Notes: a model not told the origin generated them from the letters alone. A stretch of DNA of 6,820 bases from CAWULT01 sp963923455 (GCA_963923455.1 CAWULT010000183.1:1-6820); one strand, 5' to 3'; positions 1 through 6,255 are shown, numbered from the stretch's first letter. Program-made: numbers and translations.

Positions 1-2
1 GT

Positions 3-848
3 GGCGCGGCCAGGGGCGGGGCCGCACCACCGGCCGGTCGGGGCGACCCGGCGCGATTCGACAACTCGCGCCCGCCGCTCCGCCCGACGACCGCGGCGCC
101 CGCGATCCCCGCCGAGGACACGATCCGGGCCGTCGAGGTGGCAGCCAAGGCGGGCTTCGACTACATCAAGACCGTGATCACGGCGACGCCCGGCGGCCCG
201 GAGACGGCCACGCTGCGCCTGATCGTCACAGAGGGCCGGAAACGCAACATCCCGACGATCACCCACGCCGTCTCGGTCATCGACACACTGGCCGCGGTCG
301 ATGCCGGGCCGGCCGTCCTGGTGCACACGCCGCACATCGGCCGCCTCGAGGAAGACCCGGCCGCCGTCGAGCGGATCGCGAAGGCCGGCATCCCGATGAC
401 CTCGACGCTCGCCGTCTTCCTGCCGCACTTCGCCGCCGGCAGCACGACGCCGCTCTTCCGCGACGGCCTGCCATTCCCCTGGAATACCCTCTCGAGCGCT
501 GGGCAGGGGCCGGTCAACGCGCGCCTGCTGTGGGATGCCGGTGTCTCACTGGGCTACGGCACGGACACCTCGTGGCCGCCGAAGGAGTCGCTGCGAGACG
601 AACTGCGCGCGCTCAGCACGGTCTTCGCACCGGGTGACATCGTGACGATCCTCACCCGGAACGCCGCCCGGTCGACTCTGAAGGCCGACCAGATCGGCAC
701 GCTCGAACCGGGCAAGCGCGCCGACATCGTCCTCGTCGACGGCAACCCGTTGGCAGACGTCTACGCCGTGCTGCACGTCGTCACCACGATCAAGGATGGC
801 CGCGTCGTGTGGGACGGGGCGGCGGCCCCGCCACCGGCCAGGCGGTAG
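3..848 (+). CDS. Metal-dependent amidohydrolase, imidazolonepropionase-like, C-terminal part (5' end outside window)
   Basis: The reading frame is open to the left edge, so the 281 visible residues are the C-terminal part of a longer enzyme. A GTG at 138 lies inside the domain and is not a credible start. What is visible fits the TIM-barrel amidohydrolase superfamily: FDYIK, whose lysine (168-170) is the likely carboxylated metal-bridging residue; histidines in ITHA (264-266) and VHTPH (324-326) as metal ligands; and GYGTDT, whose Asp (564-566) is the likely catalytic/metal Asp. The end carries the classic return to the beta-sandwich domain, GTLEPGKRADIVLVDGNPL. The HxH motif and any signal peptide would lie upstream. 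The first ~30 visible residues are Gly/Ala/Arg/Pro-rich, an insert-like stretch just before the FDYIK strand. Reaction: hydrolysis of a C-N (or C-O) bond in an unknown substrate; imidazolonepropionase, prolidase-like and other amidase activities all occur in this group. The family call is firm; the substrate is not. Confidence 0.9.
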   Translation, partial: GAARGGAAPPAGRGDPARFDNSRPPLRPTTAAPAIPAEDTIRAVEVAAKAGFDYIKTVITATPGGPETATLRLIVTEGRKRNIPTITHAVSVIDTLAAVDAGPAVLVHTPHIGRLEEDPAAVERIAKAGIPMTSTLAVFLPHFAAGSTTPLFRDGLPFPWNTLSSAGQGPVNARLLWDAGVSLGYGTDTSWPPKESLRDELRALSTVFAPGDIVTILTRNAARSTLKADQIGTLEPGKRADIVLVDGNPLADVYAVLHVVTTIKDGRVVWDGAAAPPPARR

Positions 849-897
849 CCCGCCAGCGCCGAATCCGGCACGCGTCCGCGCCGCGGCCGACTCGAGG

Positions 898-903
898 CAT
901 AAT
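898..903 (+). promoter_or_regulatory. Possible -10 element before the flavin monooxygenase-like gene
   Basis: CATAAT matches five of six bases of the sigma-70 -10 consensus and stands out in a very GC-rich gap. A start of transcription about 7 bases downstream would give a leader of roughly 17 bases containing the Shine-Dalgarno site. No good -35 hexamer sits 16-19 bases upstream, so this is weak. Readthrough from the amidohydrolase gene is also possible, as I see no terminator hairpin with a T-tract in 849-926. Confidence 0.28.
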
Positions 904-913
904 CCGCACGGTT

Positions 914-923
914 CAAGGGGGAA
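914..923 (+). promoter_or_regulatory. Shine-Dalgarno site fixing the ATG at 927
   Basis: The purine run AAGGGGGAA lies just upstream of the ATG at 927. This supports 927 over an in-frame ATG at 960, which has no comparable site, as the translation start. Confidence 0.7.
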
Positions 924-926
924 CAC

Positions 927-2093
927 ATGACACCAGCGAGCACCACGGGCGTGGACGTGATGGAGCGCGCCAGGGCCGTCGCGGCCATCGCCGACCGGCA
1001 CGGAGACGAGGCCGACAAGGCGGGCCGCCTGTCACCGCCCGTCGTCGACGCGCTGCATCAGGAGGGGCTGTTCGGCATGTGGGTCCCGCGCTCGGTCCCG
1101 GGCGGACTCGAGCTCGACCCGGTGTCCTCCATCCGCGTGATCGAGCAGGTGTCGAGTGGCGATCCGTCCACCGGATGGGTGCTGATGGCGGCCTCGCTCG
1201 CGATTGGCACCGGTGCCGCGTACCTGGCCGACGACGCCGTTGCCGAGCTCTTCGGTCACGGGCGGCTGCCCGTGATCGCCGGTCAGGGCACCCGCCCGGG
1301 CATCGCGGTGCCAGTCGACGGCGGCTTCAGGCTCTCGGGCTCCTGGAGCTTCGCCTCCGGCCTGAAGCACTCCACCCACATCCACACGCTCGGCGTCGTC
1401 GAGGGCACGACCGACGCGCGGATCTTCGTGCTGCCGGTCGAGAAGGCCACGCTGATCGACAACTGGGACGTGCTGGGCCTGCGCGCCACCGGCAGCATCG
1501 ACTACCGGATCGACGGCGCGTTCGTGCCCGCCGGCTACACGCACGCGGCCCTCACGCAGACGCCGCTTCGCGGCGGCAGCCTCTACACGATCGGCGTGAT
1601 CGGCTTCGCCATCCTCTGCCATGCGGCGTGGGCCTGCGGCATCGGCCGGCGGGTGCTCGACGAACTGGCCAGGAGCGCGCAGGGCAAGATCGGCCGGAGC
1701 GGCACGCTTGCCACCAGCGAGACGTTCCACCAGGACTACGCGAAGACCGAGGGGACGTTCCGCGCCGCGCGGGCGCTCGTCTACGAGGCGTGGGGCGACG
1801 TGAGCGACACGCTCGCCCGCGGCGACGTCCTGACGACGCGCCAGCACACGCTCATCCGGCTCGCGATGGCGCATGCCACGTGGGCTGCGCACGAGGCGAC
1901 GATGTTCGCCTACACGTCGGCCGGAACGATGGCCCTGCGGGCCGGCACGCTGCAGCGACTCTTCCGTGACATGCACGCCGGCATCCAGCACGTCACGTCG
2001 TCACCGCCGGTGTTCCGGGCGATCGGCCGGGACCTCGCCGGCTTGGCCGACCGCCACACCTGGATGTTCCTGGACTTGGTACCGAAGGTCTGA
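927..2093 (+). CDS. Acyl-CoA dehydrogenase-fold flavoprotein, probable group D flavin-dependent monooxygenase
   Basis: Complete 388-residue protein, the usual length for the acyl-CoA dehydrogenase fold. An N-terminal helical domain (about 1-110) contains EQVSSGDPSTGWVL (73-86). A middle beta domain carries GGFRLSGSWSFASG (132-145) and WDVLGLRATGSIDY (180-193), the flavin-facing motifs shared by HsaA, DszC and HpaA/HpaB-like oxygenases. The C-terminal helical bundle ends with LFRDMHAGIQHV (345-356), resembling the RD...H motif of group D monooxygenases rather than the YEGT segment of true dehydrogenases. I see no equivalent of the dehydrogenase catalytic Glu. Such enzymes use reduced FMN or FAD, supplied by a separate reductase, to hydroxylate an aromatic or heteroatom-containing substrate; no reductase is visible here. 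The protein has no signal peptide and should be cytoplasmic. It starts 78 bases after the amidohydrolase stop on the same strand, so a catabolic link is possible. An acyl-CoA dehydrogenase role cannot be excluded. Fold confidence is high; monooxygenase assignment is moderate. Confidence 0.85.
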   Translation: MTPASTTGVDVMERARAVAAIADRHGDEADKAGRLSPPVVDALHQEGLFGMWVPRSVPGGLELDPVSSIRVIEQVSSGDPSTGWVLMAASLAIGTGAAYLADDAVAELFGHGRLPVIAGQGTRPGIAVPVDGGFRLSGSWSFASGLKHSTHIHTLGVVEGTTDARIFVLPVEKATLIDNWDVLGLRATGSIDYRIDGAFVPAGYTHAALTQTPLRGGSLYTIGVIGFAILCHAAWACGIGRRVLDELARSAQGKIGRSGTLATSETFHQDYAKTEGTFRAARALVYEAWGDVSDTLARGDVLTTRQHTLIRLAMAHATWAAHEATMFAYTSAGTMALRAGTLQRLFRDMHAGIQHVTSSPPVFRAIGRDLAGLADRHTWMFLDLVPKV

Positions 2094-2154
2094 CGGCCCG
2101 ATCGCGCGCCGGCCGGGCGCCGCGAAGCCGGCGCCAGAGCGCGGCCGGGCGCCG
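2094..2154. terminator. Convergent intergenic gap with overlapping GC hairpins, possible bidirectional terminator
   Basis: The 13-base sequence GGCCGGGCGCCGC occurs twice as a direct repeat (2111-2123 and 2143-2155; the second copy reaches the stop codon of the leftward gene). Between them CGGCGCC (2129-2135) can pair either with 2116-2122 (7 bp, 6-base loop) or with 2148-2154 (7 bp, 12-base loop), but not both. No T-tract follows on either strand, so intrinsic termination would be atypical. The convergent position is the main support. Confidence 0.4.
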
Positions 2155-3144
2155 CTAGCGCACAGAAGCCGTGAGGTCGTAGGCCGTGACGGTGTTCGAG
2201 AACAGGAACGGGACGATCGCGATCCGCCGGTCGCCGACGTAACCGAAGTCCGCTCCACCGGCCGAGAACTTCGCCAGCACCGTGACGTCGCCGCCCGCGG
2301 TGACGTGCAGAAGCCGCTGGCCGACCACGTCGGTCACCACGAGGCCGCCCCTGCCGTCGGGCTCGATGCCGTCGATCGCACCCACGGGCTGCGTCGTCAC
2401 CAGGGTGCGCGCCTTCGTCCTGAGATCGAATGCGATCAGGTGGCCGCTGGGAGCAGCCCCCCGGCCGCGACCCTGTCCGCCCGCCCGGGCGTCGCCTCCA
2501 CGTCCGGCACCCGCTGCGGCATCACCCCTCGCCTGGGGCCCCGGTGTGCCCCGCCCCTGCGGCGCGGGCCCGATCGTTCCCAGGATCAGCCGACCGCGGT
2601 CCACCAGAAGCCCGTTCGGCTGCTCCACGGCCTCGGCGCCCTCGACGAACACCGATGACCGGCCGTCCTTGACCATGTAGATCCGAGACTGGTTCGAGTC
2701 GGACACGTAGATTGTGCCGTCCGGCGCGGTGGCCAGGTCGTTCAGGAACTGCGCGCCCTCGACTTTCACGCGGGCGGTGATCCGGCCCGAGGCGACTTCG
2801 ATGCCGACGACCTCGTCGATGTCCGACACCCACAACGTGCCCTTGACGCTGCGGAGCCCCTTGGGCGCGTGCAGCCCCGTCGCCCACTTCTCGGCCACGA
2901 CCTGCCCGCCCGTGGTCAGCTTCGAGATGTAGCCGTTGCCGTCCTTCTCGAGAATCTGGCCGTTGATCGACGAGACGAAGACGAACGTCGACTGCGGGTC
3001 GTAGTAGGCGCTCTCGGGCGAGGCGAAGCCTGCGGTCACGGTCCACAGCGGGGACAGCGTCGGACCGTCCGCCGGCGCCTGCGCCGCAATCACCGAGGCG
3101 AGCGCGAGCGCGGCCGCAAGGGTTCCCAGTATCAGCCGGGTCAT
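2155..3144 (-). CDS. Exported SMP-30/gluconolactonase-like beta-propeller protein
   Basis: The 329-residue product begins with a clear signal peptide (MTR, then a hydrophobic run to about residue 20). Cleavage after VIA at 20 looks better than after AQA at 23, which would put Pro at +1. The mature part is a beta-propeller with repeated blades such as APDGTIYVSDSN and GTLWVSDIDE. Residues matching the metal and substrate quartet of SMP-30 lactonases are present: Glu44 in SPESAYYD, Asn135 in FLNDLA, Asn177 in QPNGLLVD and Asp258 in IDGIEPDG. This suggests a divalent-metal lactonase or related hydrolase acting in the periplasm; the substrate is unknown and a non-catalytic sensor role is possible. 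Residues about 193-233 (2446-2568) are a Gly/Arg/Ala-rich insert, likely a disordered loop between blades. The ATG is 15 bases after the stop of the HEAT/DUF349 gene, with its Shine-Dalgarno in the gap, so the two are almost certainly cotranscribed. Family confidence is good; enzymatic function is inferred. Confidence 0.85.
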   Translation of the reverse strand: MTRLILGTLAAALALASVIAAQAPADGPTLSPLWTVTAGFASPESAYYDPQSTFVFVSSINGQILEKDGNGYISKLTTGGQVVAEKWATGLHAPKGLRSVKGTLWVSDIDEVVGIEVASGRITARVKVEGAQFLNDLATAPDGTIYVSDSNQSRIYMVKDGRSSVFVEGAEAVEQPNGLLVDRGRLILGTIGPAPQGRGTPGPQARGDAAAGAGRGGDARAGGQGRGRGAAPSGHLIAFDLRTKARTLVTTQPVGAIDGIEPDGRGGLVVTDVVGQRLLHVTAGGDVTVLAKFSAGGADFGYVGDRRIAIVPFLFSNTVTAYDLTASVR

Positions 3145-3149
3145 CCTGA

Positions 3150-3155
3150 CTCCTC
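3150..3155 (-). promoter_or_regulatory. Shine-Dalgarno site of the propeller gene
   Basis: On the minus strand GAGGAG lies 5 bases before the ATG at 3144, entirely inside the 15-base gap after the upstream stop codon. It supports that start and independent initiation within a shared transcript. Confidence 0.75.
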
Positions 3156-3159
3156 GCAG

Positions 3160-6024
3160 CTACGACGCGCGGCGGTGATGGTCCAGAAACTTCCGGCAGG
3201 CGCGCTGAAAACGCTCGTTCAGCGGACCCGCCACGTCGGCCGGCACGGGCCCGAGCCGCGTCCACTGCGCCTGAAGACTCCGGACTTCCTGGTCCGCCGC
3301 CTTCCACCGGGCATCCTCGCCGTCACCGGACCGACCGCCGGTCATCGTGTTGGCCGCCAGCCGTTCCCGCCACTGGCGCGCCAGCCGTTCGGCCGGCGTC
3401 TCGTTGGCCGGCGCCTTCGGCTGGGCCTGCAGCAACTGCTCGACCTTGGCGATGATCTGCTCCATCCGCTTCTGCGTGGCCACCGGGTCGAGATCGGTCC
3501 CGGCGAAGGCCTGCGGCCACACCGCCACGACGCGGGACAGCGCCTGGTGATAGCGCGACGCGAGGTCCTGCTGCACGGCCCGCGGCAGCTCCGGCGCCTG
3601 CTGCCACTTCTGGCGCGCCTGCTGGACGGCACCGACGATCCCCTCGGGCGCCTCGCCCGCTGCGTCGCCGTCACCCGGCACCAGCGCCTCGAGCTCGCGG
3701 ATGACCTCGTCGCGCGGTGCCGCCTTCCCCTGCAGCGCGATCTGATCGCGGTGCTTGAAGCGCTCGAAGAACCGGTCGCACGCCGTCCGGAACCGCTGCC
3801 ACACGACCTCGGACTTCGACTTGCGCACCGGGCCGATGGTCTTCCACTCCGCCTGCAGCTTCTTGAGCTGCAACGCGGTCTGGTCCCAGTCGGTCGACTC
3901 GACGAGGGCCTCGGCGGCGGCGCAGAGCGCTTCCTTCCGCGCGAGATTGGCAGCCCAGTCGTCCTTCCGCTTCTTCAGGTCCTCGTGCCGGCGGGTGAAG
4001 AACTGATCGCAGGCCGCGCGGAAGCGCTCCCAGACCGCCTTCTCGCTGCCGCGCGACACCGGGCCGCTCGTCTTCCACTCGGCCTGGAGGGCCTGGATCG
4101 CCGTCGCCGTCTTGACCCAGTCCGTCGACCCGGCCAGCACCTCCGCGCGCTCGCAGAGCGCCTGCTTGCGTGCGAGGTTGGCGCCGCGCTCTTCCTGCTG
4201 CGCCGCCAGGTGCGCGGACGTCTTGGCGAAGACGGTGTCCTGCGCAGTCTTGAAGCGCTGCCACATGGCCTCGCCCTGGGTGCGTGGCGCCAGCGCCACT
4301 TCCTTCCACCGGGCCTGCAGCTCGCGCATCCGACGCGCCGCCAGATCGAGGTCCGCCTCGCCGGCCAGCGCCTCCATCGTCTTGCAGAGCTCTTCCTGCA
4401 CCTGCAGATTGGCCCAGCGCTGCCACTCGTCCGCGTCCCGGAGCTCCTGCACCCGCGGCGCGAGCACCGATCGCGCCTGCTCCAGCCGCGCCTGGATGTC
4501 TTGCCGGTCCTTCTTCGTCGGCAGCGGGGCCCGTGCCTCGATCGCGGTGCGGATGTCCCGCAGCGCGCGATCGCCAGCCTTCAACGACAGCTGCCCGGCC
4601 GCCGCCAGGGTCTCCACCTGCCGGCAGAGCTGCTGCAGGCGCCGCAGGTTGTCCAGCTCCTGCCTGGCCCGGGCCTGCTGGTACTCCTGCTCCTTCTCCT
4701 CCAGCGTGACGATGGCCTGCTCGACGCGCTGCGCGGCCTCGGGGTTGGCTTCGCCGAACTCCCGCAGGACGTCGGCGTCGCGGCGCAGCCCGCGCCAGCG
4801 CGACACCATCTCCTCGGCCGACTGGCCGGACGCGACGAGCTGTTCCAGTTCCGTCGCCAGGCTCTCGAGCCGGGGACCGGCCGAGGCCGCGAGCGCGGCG
4901 CGGCGCTCGCGGTCACCGAAGGCGCGGCACGCATCCTGGAACCGCCGCGTCAGCGACGCGGCGTACTCCGCCGGAATCGGCGGCAGCGCGTCCCACTGCA
5001 CCTTCAGTTCCGCAATCCGGTCCTGCGTCTCGGGGGCGCCCGACAGCCCCTCGATCTCCTGGCAGATCGCCAGCCGGTCGGCCTGCTCGCGGGCCGCCGT
5101 CCGCTCACGCTCGAGCTCCTGCGCGCGCTCGGCTTCCCGCTCGGCGACCGCCTCGCGCACCGCCTCGACCGCGGCCTCGAACTTCGCCGCCAGCGCCTCT
5201 TCGACCTCGCTGTCGGCCTGCAGCTCCGCCCAGGCCATGCGCGTCTCGGCCAGCGCGGCCGACGCCTCTCCCGTGTCCCCGACGACGACGAGCGACTCGG
5301 CCTTCGCCACGAGCGCCAGCGCGCGGGCGCGGTCCTCCGTGGTCATGCGGACGGCGGGCTCGGCCGGCGCCGGCTGCGCCGCCTCCTCGATCTCCCTGAG
5401 CTTGGTCCGCGCCCGCCGCGCCGCGACCTTGTTGCGCGCGCGGTGGGCGATGGTCTGGAGGTCGTCCGGGCTTTCGATGCGTTCGAGCGCGGCCACCGCG
5501 GCGTCCGTGTGCTCGGACTTGGTGGCGACGTTGAGCAGTTCCTCGGCGTCGGTCACGCGGGCGAGCGCGCGGAGGCGCGTACTCCCGTCGGCCGCCTGCC
5601 GGCTCACCGATCCCAGCGACTTCTGATCGGCGATGGCGTCGACGACGGCCGCCCGCACGGCCGCGTGCGCAGCCTCCCGGACGATCACCACGATCTCCTT
5701 GGTGCGCCCCAGCCCCGCGAGCGTCGCGACGACCTCGTTGGCGCGGCCCGGCTCGTCGGTCTCGGCGGCCAGTCCCACGAGATTCCGCACCGCCTCGGCG
5801 CGCACGTCCTCATCGGGGTCGCTCCGCGCCACGTCGGTGAGGACCGTGAGGTCGTCGAGTCGCGCGACGGCCGCACGCCGGACGCGCGGTTCCGCGTCCT
5901 CCCGCGCGAGCGTCCGCAGGACCTCGCCGTCGGCCGGGCCGAGTTCGTAGATCGCCGACACGCGGACCGCGGGGTCGGCGTGCTTCCAACGGGGAGCAGG
6001 ACGGAGCTTTTCGAGAATACCCAT
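3160..6024 (-). CDS. HEAT-repeat plus DUF349-repeat protein, 954 residues, function unknown
   Basis: Residues 1-215 form HEAT-like helical pairs, with recurring segments such as DPAVRVSAIYEL, EPRVRRAAVARL and DEDVRAEAVRNL. From about 225 to the end runs an array of DUF349 units built around W(K)xxGP...(W)xRFxxACDxFF. Core Trp residues are at 265, 344, 410, 573, 650, 727, 807 and 921, with one degenerate unit near 493 where Trp is replaced. Units at 573, 650 and 727 are spaced exactly 77 residues. Cys at 467, 547, 624 and 701, within (L)CxxxExL, lies 26 residues before the core position of its unit. Long Glu/Arg/Ala-rich segments (about 280-320, 430-460) suggest coiled coil. There is no signal peptide or membrane segment, so it is probably a cytoplasmic elongated scaffold. 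The biochemical role of DUF349 is not known to me. It is followed after 15 bases by the exported propeller gene. The ATG at 6024 opens the frame on the HEAT region but has no evident Shine-Dalgarno. A 1091-codon open frame on the opposite strand is a GC artefact. Confidence 0.92.
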   Translation of the reverse strand: MGILEKLRPAPRWKHADPAVRVSAIYELGPADGEVLRTLAREDAEPRVRRAAVARLDDLTVLTDVARSDPDEDVRAEAVRNLVGLAAETDEPGRANEVVATLAGLGRTKEIVVIVREAAHAAVRAAVVDAIADQKSLGSVSRQAADGSTRLRALARVTDAEELLNVATKSEHTDAAVAALERIESPDDLQTIAHRARNKVAARRARTKLREIEEAAQPAPAEPAVRMTTEDRARALALVAKAESLVVVGDTGEASAALAETRMAWAELQADSEVEEALAAKFEAAVEAVREAVAEREAERAQELERERTAAREQADRLAICQEIEGLSGAPETQDRIAELKVQWDALPPIPAEYAASLTRRFQDACRAFGDRERRAALAASAGPRLESLATELEQLVASGQSAEEMVSRWRGLRRDADVLREFGEANPEAAQRVEQAIVTLEEKEQEYQQARARQELDNLRRLQQLCRQVETLAAAGQLSLKAGDRALRDIRTAIEARAPLPTKKDRQDIQARLEQARSVLAPRVQELRDADEWQRWANLQVQEELCKTMEALAGEADLDLAARRMRELQARWKEVALAPRTQGEAMWQRFKTAQDTVFAKTSAHLAAQQEERGANLARKQALCERAEVLAGSTDWVKTATAIQALQAEWKTSGPVSRGSEKAVWERFRAACDQFFTRRHEDLKKRKDDWAANLARKEALCAAAEALVESTDWDQTALQLKKLQAEWKTIGPVRKSKSEVVWQRFRTACDRFFERFKHRDQIALQGKAAPRDEVIRELEALVPGDGDAAGEAPEGIVGAVQQARQKWQQAPELPRAVQQDLASRYHQALSRVVAVWPQAFAGTDLDPVATQKRMEQIIAKVEQLLQAQPKAPANETPAERLARQWRERLAANTMTGGRSGDGEDARWKAADQEVRSLQAQWTRLGPVPADVAGPLNERFQRACRKFLDHHRRAS

Positions 6025-6063
6025 GTGGTCACGCCGCTGGGCAGTGAGCCGAGCGGACCCCTA

Positions 6064-6069
6064 AGTCTA
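6064..6069 (-). promoter_or_regulatory. Possible -10 element for the HEAT/DUF349 gene
   Basis: On the minus strand TGTAGACT contains TAGACT, four of six matches to the -10 consensus, about 39 bases before the ATG at 6024. It is one of the few AT-richer spots in the gap. No convincing -35 hexamer is seen; the -35 region would fall in the stem at 6081-6090. This is a weak candidate. Confidence 0.2.
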
Positions 6070-6080
6070 CACCGGGCCTC

Positions 6081-6153
6081 CGTGCGGCATCGTGACCGGC
6101 CGCTCGGGCTTTCACGGCTGGAAAGCCATAGCCGGATTTGGTAATGCCGCGCG
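6081..6153. other. Nested inverted-repeat structure in the glnN-DUF349 intergenic region, candidate structured RNA
   Basis: Three stems nest without conflict. CGTGCGGCAT (6081-6090) pairs with ATGCCGCGCG (6144-6153) over 10 bp, with one G-U pair if read on the plus strand. CCGGC (6096-6100) pairs with GCCGG (6131-6135). GGCTTTC (6107-6113) pairs with GAAAGCC (6121-6127) around a 7-base loop. Asymmetric internal loops (5/8 and 6/3 bases) separate them. On the minus strand the wobble becomes an A-C mismatch, which slightly favours the plus strand, yet the only downstream gene in cis is on the minus strand (DUF349). It could be a leader element, an sRNA, a 3' end structure of glnN mRNA, or a REP-like repeat. 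I recognise no known riboswitch signature. High GC makes chance stems common, so confidence is modest. Confidence 0.35.
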
Positions 6154-6167
6154 GGTGCCGGAACGCC

Positions 6168-6193
6168 CCCCGGGGCCCCGGGGCGCAGCCCCG
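6168..6193. repeat. GC-only palindromes flanking the glnN terminator
   Basis: A 16-base palindrome of alternating C4 and G4 blocks occupies 6168-6183. It overlaps a second hairpin, CGGGGC (6179-6184) with GCCCCG (6188-6193) around a GCA loop. Only one of the two can form at a time. Together with the neighbouring structures they make the gap almost continuously self-complementary. Function is unclear; they may back up termination on the minus strand. Confidence 0.4.
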
Positions 6194-6200
6194 AAACGAC

Positions 6201-6232
6201 ACGAGGCGAGCCGGTGCACCGGCTCGCCTCGT
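6201..6232 (-). terminator. Perfect 32-base palindrome after glnN, probable terminator
   Basis: ACGAGGCGAGCCGG (6201-6214) and its exact complement (6219-6232) flank TGCA, so the whole 32 bases read the same on both strands. It begins 23 bases past the glnN stop codon, the usual place for an intrinsic terminator. The following minus-strand sequence, CGTTTCGG, has only three T, so termination may rely on stem strength alone or on Rho. On the plus strand nothing upstream needs terminating. A dimeric DNA-binding protein site is an alternative. Confidence 0.65.
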
Positions 6233-6255
6233 CGAAGGACCGAGTCCGCCCTCGT

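Noticed and set aside
809..1969. A 386-codon plus-strand frame overlapping the flavoprotein gene
   Set aside because: The translation is Arg/Gly/Ala-rich with no motifs, while the other frame gives a complete acyl-CoA dehydrogenase-fold protein with a good ribosome binding site.
1032..1991. A 319-codon minus-strand frame antisense to the flavoprotein gene
   Set aside because: Composition typical of a GC shadow; no ribosome binding site or domain.
3700..4420. Nucleotide-level tandem duplication within the DUF349 array
   Set aside because: The protein units are clearly repeated, but the DNA copies have diverged and I see no long identical blocks, so this is old repeat expansion rather than a recent duplication.
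4112..5626. A 504-codon plus-strand frame, Ser/Ala/Arg-rich
   Set aside because: It is a shadow of the same DUF349 gene; low-complexity composition, no recognisable family.
2869..6144. A 1091-codon open frame on the plus strand, antisense to the HEAT/DUF349 gene
   Set aside because: The product is Arg/Leu/Gly/His-rich with no domain motif, and the opposite strand encodes a clear repeat protein. Long antisense frames are expected where GC is this high and codon use is biased.
6081..6200. A known riboswitch (c-di-GMP-I, cobalamin, glutamine) or SRP RNA
   Set aside because: Checked by eye for the conserved cores of these families; the key conserved loops and boxes are absent, so only an unnamed structure is claimed.
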